A DNA stretch of 64,000 nucleotides from Bryoerythrophyllum caledonicum (GCA_963971425.1 OZ020514.1:18821406-18885405); one strand, 5' to 3'. Positions 45,889 to 59,237 are shown, counted from the stretch's first letter. Made by a program: numbers and translations. The notes: generated from the sequence alone by a model not told the origin.

Positions 45889-47369
45889 AAGAGCTAATCT
45901 TACAAACTAGTCACGTCATCTAAAGAATGGTCAATAGCCATTCGGTGATATTTTACCCTCCTTTATTTTGTTTAGTAGTTGAGACTATAGAACCCCTTAC
46001 AATTGAATTTTTAGACACCTACAGTATTAGTAAAATTTTGTCATGAGGATACAACCTTAATCTAATTTACTCAAACCTCAACTAGAGTACCTTCTCTTAT
46101 TTTGAACAAAATCCAATTCACTTTGTTTCACCTTCACTTATATTTGATCTCAACTTCGTCCTTAAATTGCATCAACCAGCTCACATCCAATTATTATAAT
46201 TATTATTATTTTGCTTTTTAAAAATAAAAATCTTAAGTGTTTTATTTCTGTAAATTCAGCTGCTATTGCAACTTGTAGAATGACTACATCGATCAATATT
46301 CTAAACCCATACACACAGAATTGGAGCGAGTGTATAATATGTGCAGTCACATGCAAAATATCTTATACACCCAAATTTACCAATTAAGCAGAATTAACAG
46401 AAGATACAACGTGATTTAAGTCAATCCACTTTCCTTCAAACTAATCACACAGCTATTTCCCTAGGTTGTTCAGTGGGACGTATGTTCAGGAGCTCCTGTG
46501 GACGTCTTTAACTTAGAGGATTTTTTTTTCAACTTTTTCTACCTTTATTGTTGTCTTATGCTACCGAGTTGTTGTGGCCATCTGGTGTAAATGTTCATTG
46601 ATTTCTCCCACTTCTTTACATGGGCACGTGGCACTCATTTTTAGATGGGCATATCCCATACCACATGATCCTTACGCCCAGGAGGGGGTAGTACTACTTA
46701 ATGGGCTTGTTGAGTTGTTTCGGACCATTTCTTTGGTCGTCTTTGGCTTTAGAAGGTTCAGTTTGCCTCTTGAGCAGCTGTGTTTGAAGGAGTGTTGAGG
46801 GGGTGGGTGTGGTGGCGTCCTTGGATGCTATTGCATTTTTCTTGTTGGTGTTTAAAGAACGTCAAAGTGTACTCTGATTGAGATGTGAGCTTGTGACCAC
46901 CACCCTTGCACCGTGCACATGACTCTTCAGGCATTCAAAACAATGAGGGCGGAGTGGAATGCATAGTACAATGAGCTGGACCGTTCAAGAGTTTGTTGCA
47001 AGCTCTATGACCATGTCTTTGCGGACAAGCCGGCGAGGATCTTTGGCCTCCTCAAATATATTTCCAACGGCACAACTATCGATGTTGCCACCTGCAAATT
47101 TTGGTTGCTAACGTGCTCATCTATCGTGCACTCATCAACTGCTTAGAGAAGGTGCCGCATTGACCTACCCTTTCGTCAAAGTTTTTGTAACTCAAAGCGC
47201 CAAAAAGCAACGCCATTCTATCAAATCCCACTTGCTTTCACACATCGTCTTCTACTAGAATCGATTCTTGTGGAGCTTCTTTACATCAATCTTAAAAAGA
47301 GACCCTAGCCCTTTCTAAATTGGAACCTCCACTGTAGCAAATCCTCAAATTTTAGGAACAAATCCCTAG
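44761..47369. other. No gene seen with confidence
   Basis: The plus-strand open frame at 44722-45309 is rich in Leu/Phe/Ile and CCAATTGG words and is opposite the decayed minus-strand gene, so I treat it as fortuitous. From 45330 to 46460 the sequence is AT-rich without a gene. From 46460 to 47369 it is GC-richer, and plus-strand fragments (HVFADKPARIFGLLKYI near 47000) may be the eroded N-terminal part of the hAT remnant. Confidence 0.35.
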
Positions 47370-48781
47370 AGTAGGCCACATTGGAACACGGCTTTGCGAA
47401 GGCGAAGATAAAGAAGGTGGACTGCGCATGGGCTTTGTTCTTCTACGAGCATAACATTTTGTTTGCCGTGGCCTGGTCTACAAGTTTTAGAGAGGCGGTC
47501 AAAGAATTGTTGACCTACAACTCCCCTACCTACCTTAATTATACAACAATCTTCAAATACAACTATTGGATGACAAGAAGAAGGAACTCTCCAGTGACAT
47601 GATGTTGAAGATGGGGTGCTTTATCCACAGCTTTGGTTGCACTATCTATGTTGATGGATAGGCTTTTGTGATCAACCGGCTATTGATGAATATCATGCAA
47701 GTTTGCCACGCAGGAGAGGAGTTCCTTGCGTCCGTAGACCCCTCTGGGGAATTTAAAGACTACAAGTATGTGGTGAACAACATGACAAAGTACGTGGAGG
47801 TTGTGGTTTCTACTATTGTCATATAAATCTGCACCGACAACTCTGCGATGATAAGAAGGTGGTCAAGAAGGTGCAAGAGAAGTATCTCTACATATACTTC
47901 CAAGAGTGTTGGGCCCATATTATGAACCTATTTATATGTGCTTTCGAAAAGCAGGCATGGGCCAAGAAATTTGTGAGCAAAGCAAAGACCATCGTGGACT
48001 TTGTGAAGAAGCTGCATATACCTTTGTCGGTCTTTTCCTTCTATGAGAAGAACCTCTCCTTCACCAAACCTTGTGCCATGCGCTTTGCCACAAACTATGT
48101 GATGATTGATTGTTTATAGAAGGTGAGGAAGGTGCTGGAGGTCACCATTGTTAACACAAAGTGGAACTAGTATGTTAGGACATTAGGGAGCGAGAAGAAG
48201 TTCAACCATTGTGAAAAGGCAAGGAACACAAAGAAAGTTGTGCACTGCGAGCAATTTTGAGGAGCATGCGACAATGTTTGTGAGCTCCTAAAATTGGCCG
48301 TCCTCGCGTTGAGGGAGTTCAACGAGAAGAGCCCTTGCATGGCCAAGACGCATGTCATAATGACAAACCTTAAGAAGCATGTGCGGTCACTACGAAATGT
48401 ACCAATGTCATTGCCCCCCTATGTTGCAAACCAAGTGGAAGAGCTTCTTGAAATATGGTGGTCTTTGCTAGGCACCGACCTCCACTATGCAAAGGCACTA
48501 TTGAACCCATACCTCATCAATGATAGGATGCTCCACAATAAATGTGATGCAAGGATTGCGATGCACAAAATATTTGAGAGTTATGTGGCTGGCAACACTA
48601 ATGTGTTTGGTGACGAGGATGACAACTACGGCCTAATAGACTGGCACTTGCACAACCATTGGCAATTCAACACTACATCGGTGCCTGTTGCGGTGCCCAA
48701 CAACATGGAGAGAGGAGAGGTTGAAGCCAAAGACAACAAGGTGGCATTATTGGTGCCACCAAACCTGCCCACAAAAGAATG
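47370..48781 (+). pseudogene. hAT-type (DUF659-like) transposase remnant
   Basis: The plus strand, across two frames, gives CAWALFFYEHNILFAVAWST, FREAVKELLTYNSPTYL, FGCTIYVDG, INRLLMNIMQVCHAGEEFLA, SVDPSGEFKDYKYV, ICTDNSAM, ECWAHIMNLFICAFEKQAW, SFYEKNLSFTKPCAMRFATN and LLGTDLHYAKALLNPYLIND. This order (F-x-x-x-N-I-x-F..., C-T-I-x-x-D-G, S-V-D-x-S-G-E, T-D-N-x, C-x-A-H, T-R-F-x-T) is that of the DUF659/hAT transposase core, including the catalytic Asp region and the C-x-x-H helix. Stops near 47661 and 47826 and a frame shift near 47840 inactivate it. No terminal inverted repeats were found. Confidence 0.7.
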
Positions 48782-50120
48782 ATGCAGAGTTGTGATGATA
48801 ATGGCATCATTCCATTGCAAACTCCTGCCACGTTTATTGCGGCAGCATCTCCAATTGAAGTTTTTATTTGCGTATTGGTTCCAAGGAGTGAAAGTAGCCT
48901 CCATCGTGTGGTGGAAATCGCTCATATAGGAGGCGGGTAAGAAGCTTCACCTCATCATCAAGAGAAATACCAAGTGGTTGTTGAGTCCATCAATGACAAC
49001 CGCCCAATTACGCACCATTTGAGGCCTCTCAAGCATGATGCAAGACCTCCATGTGTGAGCTTGGAAGGGGCCATTGGGATCATGCCTTGACCCTTGCTTT
49101 TGTTGAAATTTGAGCAAGACTCTTTGCCAAATAGGGTAGTTTAGTAGATGCCATGATGCGGGCTGCTGATTAACGTGGAAAACTCTGCACTATAGCTCCG
49201 TTTCGCTGCAAAGAATTTGCAATGCAAACCGCTCGTCGATTTCTTCTTCATTAGAAGAGTGTCAATAAGAGCTCGTTAATGAATGAGTTTGGCATCCTTG
49301 AGACGACTGAAGAATACATGACATCTACTTGCTACAATGGTGGCGAAAGCCTCTTAAACATTAGCAAAGTGTAGCAAGGTATGCGCCTCAAATGGTAAAA
49401 GGCGACGTTTGCAATGAAGACCAGATTCTAAGGTCAAGGATGGGCAACACTGGAAGAAGACCAAATCGACAATATTGCACCTTAGCAAAAGCCCAAGGAG
49501 CAACCAAGACCGCATAGCGAAAGATGATGACAATGCTACAAGTGTAGTGGAGGTCCAAGGAGGCACGATATGGACACTAGAAGGTGATAGAAAATGACTT
49601 GCAATTATGCAAAAATTGACCCAAGTATGCTTCCATTTCTTAGTGCAATGCACGTTTTCATCCAAGGTCATATATTTGGGCTCTTTGAAATTTGTGGTAT
49701 TATGTTGTGCACTTTGTTCCAATTCAAACTTTACTTCTTGTGGATACAATGGATTTATTGGCAAACATTCATAACTTTTCACACATCGTCTCTAAGTTCA
49801 AACCATCTAAAATGCACGGCAATTAAAACAATGCAGTTTGATGACTCATTTAGCAACGACATCAATAATTTTTGTTGTTTCAGGTTCAACAATGGCTTCA
49901 ACTATCATCCAAAGTCTCGGAGCTTGCTTAAAGAGCCTTGTGCAATGCGTCTTTAGCAACACTGGTTGGCGCTCTAAAAAGCTAGTTGCGGGAGCTGCGA
50001 CTACTCACTAGGGCTTGCCTCCACTTTGTTGGCCCCTTCATTTTGCAAAAGGGAGCGTGGAGGAAATCGCCATCCAAGTGGTTGCCATGACGACATTCAT
50101 GAATCGCATGAATTGCATCA
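48782..50120. other. No certain gene; eroded repeat sequence
   Basis: Short frames on both strands, none recognisable. A plus-strand fragment near 49906-49950 (LLKEPCAMRL) resembles the FTKPCAMRF motif of the hAT remnant and could be a second, smaller hAT scrap. Confidence 0.3.
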
Positions 50121-52023
50121 TTATGATGCTAGAGTATGCCCAACACGTTTGTGGATCGTCAAGTTGATTACTTTGGAGTGAATCTCAAAGTCCAGGGTGC
50201 GCTTCATATTGTTGGCTCTCATGTTGCATAACGATGCTCGAACGGCAAGCCTATGCCAAGCTTGTTGATTTCTCTTTTCCTTGAGCCATGTAACCAGAGC
50301 CCGATTCAATGATGTGGTCGAGAGAGCCGATAAGGTCGAAGCCAAATCAACGCACACCATTAGTGCGTCCAGGTCATTCACACGCTTCTACACTCCCTGT
50401 GCAACCAGCTCGTTCACAATGTCTTCTCTGTCCAATTCTACCAATGTTTTTCCCTTCTTTGAGATGATAATGGACTTTGTATTCTCAAAGGCATATGCCA
50501 TTACTTCCTTCATGCAAAGGTGGTGGTCGAGCGGGATGCTCTCTATGCAAAGTTGTTGGACCTCCTTCTTCTAACGTGCATCAATCCTTCTCTCTTCTGC
50601 ACTCGCCTCTCCAGCAACAATCTTGGCCACCGTCTCTTGCACCTTGGAGTCAAATGCCTCCAAGCATACCCGTTATTCTCCAAATCTATTTGACAACAAT
50701 GTTTGTACGCCCTTTTCCGCCGTTACAGGGCTTGCTTTCGACTGAGGCTGCCAAGTGTCAAGTTTGTCGTCACGATCTATAAGCAACAATAAGAAATCCT
50801 CCATTGACGAGCCTAAGGATTTAAATATTTAGGATTCAAACATTCAAATATCCAAAGGCGTTCTTGGCGTTGCTACACGCTTGGCCTGGTGCACCAGAAG
50901 GTCATCTTCATGGACAACAAAGGCTCCAGTAATCTTTGAGATCTTGGTGTCAACTTCTTTCAAATCTAACTCCTCTTCTAACCCACAAATCTTGCGCATG
51001 AAGGCAACTGTGCGTTTTCTCTTGCTCGCATCAATGTTCTCCTCCAAGATAGCCCTTCTTCCATTACACTCTCGTAGCTCTCCCCTCAACTTATTTGATT
51101 TATGCACGGTCTCATGCTACTACATCCTCCAATTCAGCCATGTACTTCTTAAAGTCCTCCACGGTCTCTTCTACGGCCTATATGTCCTCCAATACTTGCT
51201 CTATCTCTTTCAGGACTTTCTTGTGTCATTTCTTGAGGTTGTCTGATTCATTCTTCTCAGCCTCATCTAAAGTGTGTTTGAACATGTTGTAATCTTTGTT
51301 ACAGTGTGTCGATTGCTCCTCTACTCTCGCGAAGGATGCCTTGATCTTGTCCCTCTTTATCGTCAAAGGTTCCAGCTTAGAGACAATCCTTGTATTCTTC
51401 TCTTGTTGAGAGTTAAATTGGATCAATATAAGGTGTTCTTCGGAAGCAGAGAGGCGGCAACTTGAGGCCGCAATTGTAGGAAGAGAGCCAAGGGAGTCCC
51501 CATTGTTCTTTAAACTTGGGCTCAACAATCAAATGCCATGCCTTTCAATTCCATGTACCGAGTTGTCCATTGATGTTGGTTCTTTGCTACTATTGGTGTA
51601 GAGCACAAGCTCAATCATGCTTGCTTCTCTTACACAACATGTTTCAAATTGTCCTTCCCGTGTAGGCACCGCCTCTGTTTCTGGCATGTACAAATTGGGG
51701 ATGTCACTTCCCCCATGAGCGGATTCCTTGGCACGAGGTAAGGTCTTCTCGTCCACCTTCTTATCCAACCTCAACACTGCGTAGACCATCGTGGCAAATC
51801 CGTAGCTCATCTTGCCCTTTGGAAATGCCTACTCGAGAAACAATGCTTTCTGCACCTCATGAGGATGGCGAACAAAGTGAGGATTGATTGAATGGTCAAT
51901 GTTTATCCCATTTTGCTTGTGATTATGCGGCCATTGGTCCTCGTTGAACACCTTATTAATGTGGCACATCATCACAAACTTCCTTGTTGTAATTAAGATC
52001 CACGGCTTTTCCCCTCCTCTCAA
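50121..52023 (-). pseudogene. Minus-strand coiled-coil protein gene, decayed
   Basis: From 52023 down to 51226 one minus-strand frame, with two stops, gives VMMCHINKVFNEDQWPHNH, INPHFVRHPHEVQKALFLE, FATMVYAVLRLDKKVDEKTL, and a helical part LIQFNSQQEKNTRIVSKLEP, KASFARVEEQSTHCNKDYNM. A frame shift leads to RGELRECNGRRAILEENID (51090) and KICGLEEELDLKEVDTKISK. The last part, with LDALMVCVDLASTLSALS, ends at 50121. The heptad-rich, Lys/Glu-rich composition suggests a long coiled coil. The architecture resembles the genes at 29159 and 62833, but I see no shared motif strong enough to prove kinship. Function unknown. Confidence 0.45.
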
Positions 52024-52479
52024 CTTGATTGCGCCTTCACATCATGGTCTAGTGTAAGTTCTAGCAAAGAGGTTGGGGCTTCCCTTTTAACTTCATCCCA
52101 AAGCCTTAGGGACCCTCGATGTCTGTACGAGTCTTCTTTTCCTTGTTGTCTTTATCACCATTCTTGGTAACGAGTGCAATAGACAAAGCCATGGTAAACG
52201 AGACGCATGTAGTCTCCATTAGTCCTATTAATCTCTAGGCACCCAATGTTCGATGCTTCTAACAAGATGCAACATGTATAAGTAATATGGTGCAAGAATG
52301 TATTGGGCAGCCCTCCTTGTTGCTGCACTACAAAAAGAGGGGGCAAAAAATCAGCTCTACCAAATGCTTATGACTCCCAAATTCCTCAACCAAAGTTGTG
52401 TCTAGGCGTCCCAAGAGGCAAACCTTGAATGCTCAATCCAAAGAGGAAGAGCACAAGTAATTAAAAAAGGTGCCGATCG

Positions 52480-52775
52480 GGCTTAGAGGTCGAGAGGTTG
52501 GGGGATTTGGCTTCCATGGGCAACCGGGTCGGTTGCTCAACCCGTCGCTCCTTAAAAGGTGTTTCCTCTCAAGGTCGCCGAGAGCGACCCCTTCTAGCGG
52601 ATGACTGCCCAAGCGTCCAGTTCAATTGCCTTTTGGGAGGGAATGCTCTGCTAAGATTGTTTGGGGGCAACCTCATCTAAGAGGAGACTGCCCAAGCAAA
52701 CGGGCCACTCGCTCGGGGGCGATTACTTCCAGGGGACAACTGGCCCGGTCGCTTTTCAAGAGGGATCGCCAATGA
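52480..52775. repeat. GGTCGC/GCGACC and GGTTG/CAACC inverted repeats
   Basis: A perfect hairpin, GGTCGC at 52573-52578 and GCGACC at 52584-52589, neighbours CAACC-GGGTC-GGTTG at 52521-52535 and GGTTG-CT-CAACC at 52531-52542. Further GGGGCGA, GGTCGC and GACTGCCCAAGC words (52606, 52687) fill the block. It is GC-rich compared with its surroundings and lies upstream of the minus-strand gene ending at 52023. Confidence 0.65.
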
Positions 52776-53979
52776 AACAATCCTCAATATGCGACATACT
52801 CCCTTGTCCCATAGATTTTGTTCATTTGGTTTTTATATACCTTTGACTTTTGGGAGAAATTTAGGTTATACATTGTTACTCACATGAATGATTTTTTGTT
52901 ATTGTATTTAATTTTTCAAAATGCAAATCTATATTTTATTATGTATTTTCATTAAGGGACTTATAAAGAAAATTATACCACATATAGTTATGAAGGCCAA
53001 AAAGAAGTAACTCAAATTTTTTTTATTTGTGACATGTACCGTAAGTGACAATTTTTAAATCTTTGGATATTTAATTGCAAGAGAAATCTTAATGAATATC
53101 ATGATATTTAGTTGCAAATAAAATGTCGTATGGCACAGAAATGATTTATTATAACCTTAGCATAATGAAGTGAATTCTATATTGGATATGACTTCATAAT
53201 AATCCATATTATAATTCGCAAAATATTTCCATGTTATGATTTGGCATACTCTTCAATATCATTTTTAAATGATGATTTTAAAATGATTTTCAACATTAAA
53301 ACCATACTCTTCAATGTAATCCATATGTTTAATATGATTTGGCATCCATATGTTTCAAATGTAATCCATATTATGATTTGGCATACTCTACAATATAGTG
53401 TAATAAATAAGTATCATGTAAGTTGAAAATTTATCAAATTATAAAATCCAAATTTTATTTAATGTTCGTGTACACACTACCTTTTTTGTATAATATATAT
53501 ATAGAGTTTTAAGACATTTATTTTAAATCATTTACATCATGTATGAGTCTACGACCTCAAATTTGTCCTATTAAATGCCACTTTTGTTTCAATTATTGTA
53601 AAATTTCATAAAATTAATTTGGATAATATTTTTTATTCCAAAAAATTGACAGATGAAGCTCAATATTTCATGCATAATAATCTAATCTCAATATTCTATA
53701 CACGCCAATTTTTTATAAAAGTAGCCTCTACTGATTGTAACCTATTTGTTAACATACAAGAAATTTGGTGTTTAGGAAACGTTATGTTCTTGTCATGAGT
53801 ATAGAGTTTTTTATGATAATAAAATTTAGCATGTTATAAAATTAGTGATTATATAAAGGTTCATTATTTGACATGAAGCTTAATCCAAAATAATTTCATC
53901 TAAAAGTAAATGTTAATTAATGATACTTGAAACTTATTATAAAATAATTAAATTTGATATAAGGTAAAATTAAGTCAAT
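52776..53979. other. No gene seen
   Basis: Very AT-rich. A short direct duplication (TATGATTTGGCATACTC at 53235 and 53374, with ATTTGGCATCCATATG between) is the only structure seen. Confidence 0.5.
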
Positions 53980-54260
53980 GATGTTGTTTTAAATCGTAAG
54001 AGCCCACAACACTTTTCCACGTGAAAGACTCCAAAACTGCAACTTTGAATAAATGACAAAAAAAAAAAATTAGGTCTAATTTTGGAATTTTAGACGTGAT
54101 ATATTTTAATATAATTCTATTTAAACTCACCATAGTTTTTGGGCTGCAATCCATCACACCAACTGAAAGATTATAGTGTTTGAAGTCAAAAAAATGGTTT
54201 ATTTGATTCATTGTGTTGAGTAGATTAGCTGACTATGACTTCACTTGGTATCGACTTTTT
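53980..54260 (+). repeat. Dispersed repeat, fold-back family arm
   Basis: GAAAGATTATAGTGTTTGAA, then AAAATGGTTTATTTGATTCA and GTAGATTAGCTGACTATGAC, match 1100-1210 and 20640-20730 in the same order and orientation. A further partial copy (GTGTAAAAAGGATGTAGCAT) is at about 59670. Confidence 0.6.
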
Positions 54261-54387
54261 GCAGTATAGAAACACATTACCCTTTGCCTTTGTACAACAT
54301 GACTTTGGTTGCTTATATACAATTTTTTGGCAATAGAGAACTTAGAAGCAATGTAGCATTTCAAAGTAGAGAAGTATTTCCAAAGTA

Positions 54388-57045
54388 AACCTCCTCGGAT
54401 CGAGGAGGTTAACTTTATGAGTATCTTCCTACATGGAGTGTACCTTCAACTTGTCCAAGTAAGGTCTCATTGTATATCCTCCCTGAACCAAGAGGACACA
54501 CTCCATGTAAGGAGATACACCTCAAATAAACCTTCTTGAATCCATAAGGTTTATTTTGGCAATACCTCCCTACAAAGGGTATATCCAAAACTTGTCCAAG
54601 CAAGGTCTCCATGTGTATTCTTTCTTAACCGAGGAGGTACACTCCTTGTAAAGGAGTACACTCCAAGTGAACTTCCTTGGACGGAGATTGTTTACTTTGG
54701 AAATACCCCTCTACATAAAGTGAATTCTAAACTTGTCCAAGCAAGGCTCCTTTGTATATCCTTCCTGAACCAAGAAAATATACTCCATGTAGGGGGATAC
54801 ACCCTAAATGAATATCCTCAGATCAAAGAGATTCAATATATAGGAGTACCCCCCTACATGGAGTGTATCCTCCGCTTTAGAAAAGGTACATGAAGCTATT
54901 CTGCCTATACCACAGACGTACATACTATATACAAGGGTACTCTAAAAATAATCTCTTTGGTCCCAAGAGGTTCATTTGGGATGTATCCCCCTACACAAAA
55001 TGTACCTCCTTCATTCATGGAGGGTATGCTAGGAGGTTTCCAGAGGATATGCTAAGTACGCCACATAACTTTTAGAATACAACTCCAAATCCAAAATTCT
55101 CTACGGATTTGGATCAGAAGTGCCAAATTAGTTGGTTTTAATGTGCTTTGTCAAAAAGAAGTTCATTATTTTGCCTAGACAAGTTGAGGGTACACTTTGT
55201 GTAGGAGGTACTTCTAAAACAAACCTCCTTGGTCCAAGGAAATGCATTGGGGGGGTACCTCCCTAGACGGAGTGTGTGCCCTTGGTTTTGGGAGGGTACG
55301 CTTGGGGGATTCTAGAAGGTTTGCTAGTACGTTAGATAACCTTTAAAAATACAACTCCAAATCCAAAACTCTCAACGGATTTGGATTCAAAAGTGCCAAA
55401 TTAATTGGTTTTGATGTGCTTTGTCAAAAAAAATGTTCAATTTTTTTTTGCCTAGACAAGTTCAACGTACATTCTATATATGGGGTACTCCTAAAACAAA
55501 CCTCCTCGGTCCAAGGAAGTGCATTTGGGGGGTACCTCCCTAGACAGAGTGTGCGCCCTTGGTTTAGGGAGGGTACGCTTGACGGATCGTAGAGAGTATG
55601 TTGGGAATGATAGGTAACTTTTAAAATACAACTCCAAATCCAAAACTCTCAACGGATTTGGATTCAAAAGTGCCAAATTAGTTGGTTTTGATATGTTTTG
55701 TCAATAAACAAAAAAGTATATCTTATTTTTTCAAAACATAAACGTTGAGTTTTCCTAGCGTAGGTCCTCCATACGGAAGGGATACATGGAGGATTTTTTG
55801 GCCTCAATCTTTGGCGGAGAACAAGATCGACATAAAAGAAATCTCTCCAAAATTTTGTGCGTCACACTTATACAATACAACTCTAAATCACATCATATTA
55901 GAACGCCAAATGGAATGGATGTTGTTAATGATGCTCATTACATCATCATTAGAGCTCTCTGAATTGTATCCTCTCAATACCAAAGAAGAGTGTTCAATGC
56001 ATCAAGGGATTATACCTTCAATGCACTCCTCTGATAGAGTGGTATCTTGATCGAGTACCCTTTCGATCTATACGCATACCTTCAGCACCAAGTGCAACGA
56101 TGATGCATGTAGGACTTGCCCCCTGCATGCTTTGGGCGTACCCATTCTATTCCAAGGAAATACTGACAATGCATTCAAGGTGTACGCCTAAGTATGCTTC
56201 AGGAGTATCTCGTCGGTACCAAGGAGGTATGTACGATGTATCAATGGCGTAGGGCTTGTATATATGTTCGACAATTGACTAACGTACTCTTTCTACAACT
56301 CTCTTAGACAATGAACTATTTCCAGATTCTCCATGCTTGTCGGAGCTCCTCACAAACCTCCTTGCCGCCACTCCTCACACCTCTACCGACCTCCTCAAGT
56401 TAATCTTGTAAGCCTCAACTCTATTGCAAACCTCCCGAGACCTCTTTCGCCGACCTCTGACAAGCTCCTCCTCTATTTGATGTATCGCATCCAACCTCTT
56501 CAGCCGCTCATCTTCGCCAATCTCCAATTAATGTTTTCCCCTTCAGATCCCCTCTCACACAAACCACTCACATCCTCTTGCACCCTTCCTCACCCACATC
56601 ACTCACCTCACACACGTCCTTTCACAGCCTTTCACATTCCCACTACCCCCTTATACCATAACTTGTCACCTAAACTCTTTGCAACTCTCACCGCCCTCAT
56701 GCACCTCTTTTCAGACCAAAAAGACATAAGCTACCTAAGTTTCCGAAGATTATATTCTTCCCCGGTCCTCCAACGAGCTTTCGTTTGGTCATGAATACAC
56801 TGCCTTTTTGGATCTTTGTAATCACGACAAGGGCCGACGAAAGACCCCCTCAGTACCATTATGAAGGTCGTCTACCGCCTTGGTTTTTTCCACCATCATG
56901 AATTTCCTTGATACTCTCTTGGTACCTATGGGGGTTACATCAAGGTGCAAACACCCTCTCAAGTATCTTCTTGGTCCAAGAGGATACTCAAAGGGAGACA
57001 CCTTTCATAGTAGGTATCTCCTCAGTACCAAGGGGGTATTTATCA
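54388..57045. repeat. Region of CCTCCTTGG-TACC-AAGGAGG palindromes, family 3
   Basis: The best copy, AACCTCCTCG-GAT-CGAGGAGGTT, is at 54388-54410. Degenerate copies and half-sites recur throughout, for example CCAAGAGGACACACTCC (54486), ACCTCCTTGGTCCAAGG (55222), ACCTCCTCGGTCCAAGG (55499), GGTACCAAGGAGGTA (56214), CTTGGTACCTATGG (56917) and GGTCCAAGAGGATACTC (56971). Outliers lie at 58909 and 58968. Paired TACACTCC/GGAGTGTA words add further inverted pairs. Confidence 0.7.
55068..55735. repeat. Tandem repeat, units of about 271-279 bp
   Basis: CTTTTAGAATACAACTCCAA begins unit 1 at 55068; the same word starts units 2 and 3 at 55339 and 55618. Each unit contains CAACGGATTTGGAT, GTGCCAAATTAGTTGGTTTT and CCTAGACAAGTT. 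Units 1 and 2 then carry a family-3 palindrome, while unit 3 is partial. Confidence 0.85.
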
Positions 57046-58857
57046 TGTTAAAAAATACAATGCATCACCTAAAGAAATATGCATTCCATTATATGTAAGA
57101 ATATATAATGCGTTACATAATCGCAATGGCCATTAGAATGAAATAGTTTATTACCACATTTCAGAAATTCTCCCTAAACTCAAGAGATCAATCCATCACA
57201 AAGGTGCGCATATATCCAAGTCTACGTTTGATCCAGTGTCACATCCGATCTCAAAAACTCCATCGTTGTTGCTTGCATTTATGTCCTCAATGTCTTCAAA
57301 TTAGATTTCATCTTCTTCTTCCTCGCCCTTATTCCCACGACATTCATAATCAAAATAGAAAGGAGCGGAATCAAGTTTGCCAAGGTTATTCTTGCACCCT
57401 CAAGCAGAGGCAACAAGTGTATGAAAATGCATGGCTTGTTAATGACCTCGCGTTCCGGCACCGGATCCAAAATCGTCCAGAAAGCGTCATGATTGTGGCT
57501 ATTGCAAATCTATGCATCCAAGAATTTGGTGGCCTACTTTTGTGCCTCCCAATCCAAATGTTTGCATAGAGTAATTTGGGTGATTTAGGTGTCTATTGGG
57601 AGTGAAATGATTGTAAACCTATTATGATAATTCCCGTTTCTAATAAAGATGCATATATCACTATTCCACTTTTCTATGGATGATTTTGTGCTTGTTGTTT
57701 TTTCCAATTATTTTCTTCTATTCCATATTTTATTCTGATTCTTTTCTCTTGTATTAAGGTCTAGAGTAAATTAAGCCCTACAAGACTAAGCCACTCGGAG
57801 AACGATTTTAATTTTGGACAAGTTCCTAAAATTTGAAAAAAAATCCTTTTTGGAAATTTTATTTACACTAGATTGTCTTTGATGAGAGCTTTGTGGAATT
57901 ATTTTTATTATTTATGTTGGATTTATGGTTTGAAAGTTGTTACCACTCAAAGTAAGAAATGGGGACGTCGGGTAGCCTAGGCACCCCCGTGAACCAATGA
58001 AACACAAGTGCTAGAGAGGGGCAGTAAGTAGGGGCAGCAAGGGTGGAAGAAGGGTGGAGCACCCCCAAATCATGGAAGAGAAAAGTGCAAGACAAGATCC
58101 TACAAAGTCTAAGAAGTATGGACAAATTAAAGATAAATTAAAAAGAATGATCTTGACTTGAAGTGAAATCTTATAAGACCATGACTTTGAAAGGAAGAGG
58201 ATAAATGAAGTGGCTCTTTATTTCATGAAGGGTCTCCAATTTTAAGCCCTCCCTTCCTCCATAATGCTTGAATAATTCAATAAATTCATGACAACTAGAT
58301 TTTTGCACAATTTACAAAAATTTATTTTTCTAAAATGAGTGGAAATAGAAATGATACATGTGAGCCACTGGAATGCTCAAATTTGTAAAATTTGATGAAG
58401 CAAGAAATAGATTACGATTGTTTTACTCATTCTCATGGTTTTATACCCCCTTCATGAAAGTATTTATTTCCACATGTTATTTCCTTCAATTTGATCCCAA
58501 ATTTTGCACACAACTACCTAATACCATATAAATCATATCAATAATAGTTTCAAACTCACTTTAGTGTCAATGATACAAAATATGCTCAGTCAAAGTGTGA
58601 TGGTTTTGCCGGGCAAGGGGGAAAAAAACTATATTTTGCACTTCACTTGCTAAAATATTCACATCGGTGCAATGGATTATTACCAAAAAAGTAAGGCATT
58701 TTTATATTTAAGTCTATCTTAGGATATTGCGGTTTGAATTCCAAAATATCACTTCAAAATGTGATTTTGTGCTTTCTCTTTACAGTAGCAATTTCCGACT
58801 AGTTTTTGAGGGAAATTGTCAAATGAATTTTAGGGGTTAAAGAAAATTCAAAATACG
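56300..58857. other. No gene seen; C-rich tract then AT-rich sequence
   Basis: A CT-rich stretch at 56335-56660 is open in one frame, but its Pro/Ser/Leu-only content looks like composition rather than a protein. Minus-strand frames at 57310-57190 end in DTGSNVDLDICAPL and may be the end of an acidic protein, but nothing upstream supports it. The rest is AT-rich. Confidence 0.35.
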
Positions 58858-58990
58858 CTATGAACATTTAGTATGATGATCTGGAAAGAAGTGTGCATAT
58901 CTTTCCAATACCAAGGATTATGCAATAAACATTTAGTACAATGATCTGGAAAAAAGACGCATACTCTCTCGGTACCAAGGAGGTACGCGT
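58858..58990. repeat. 65-bp duplication with family-3 motif
   Basis: Two adjacent copies share AACATTTAGTA, ATGATCTGGAAA and a CCAATACCAAGG / CGGTACCAAGGAGGTAC ending. The second copy holds one of the better family-3 half-palindromes. Confidence 0.65.
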
Positions 58991-59237
58991 GGAAATACGT
59001 TCTTTGAGAAAGGCTTGAGGTAAATAGAAGAAAATCCATTATCATTATCATATTATAATGTTGACGTCACTTTTCAAAAAATTGATAAATTTGATGTTAG
59101 CCCTAATTTCTATAGAGATATAGTGACAAAAATTTTGTTGCTTAGATTTGTGTTTTGTAAATATAGTCCACGGTAATAAGGTCCTCTTAATTCAAAAAAT
59201 GCACCTCAAAAAATTAAAGATCATCTCTCTTTTTTTT

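Noticed and set aside
56333..56794. 153-codon Pro/Ser/His-rich open frame
   Set aside because: The composition of a C-rich tract accounts for it; there is no domain or splice context.
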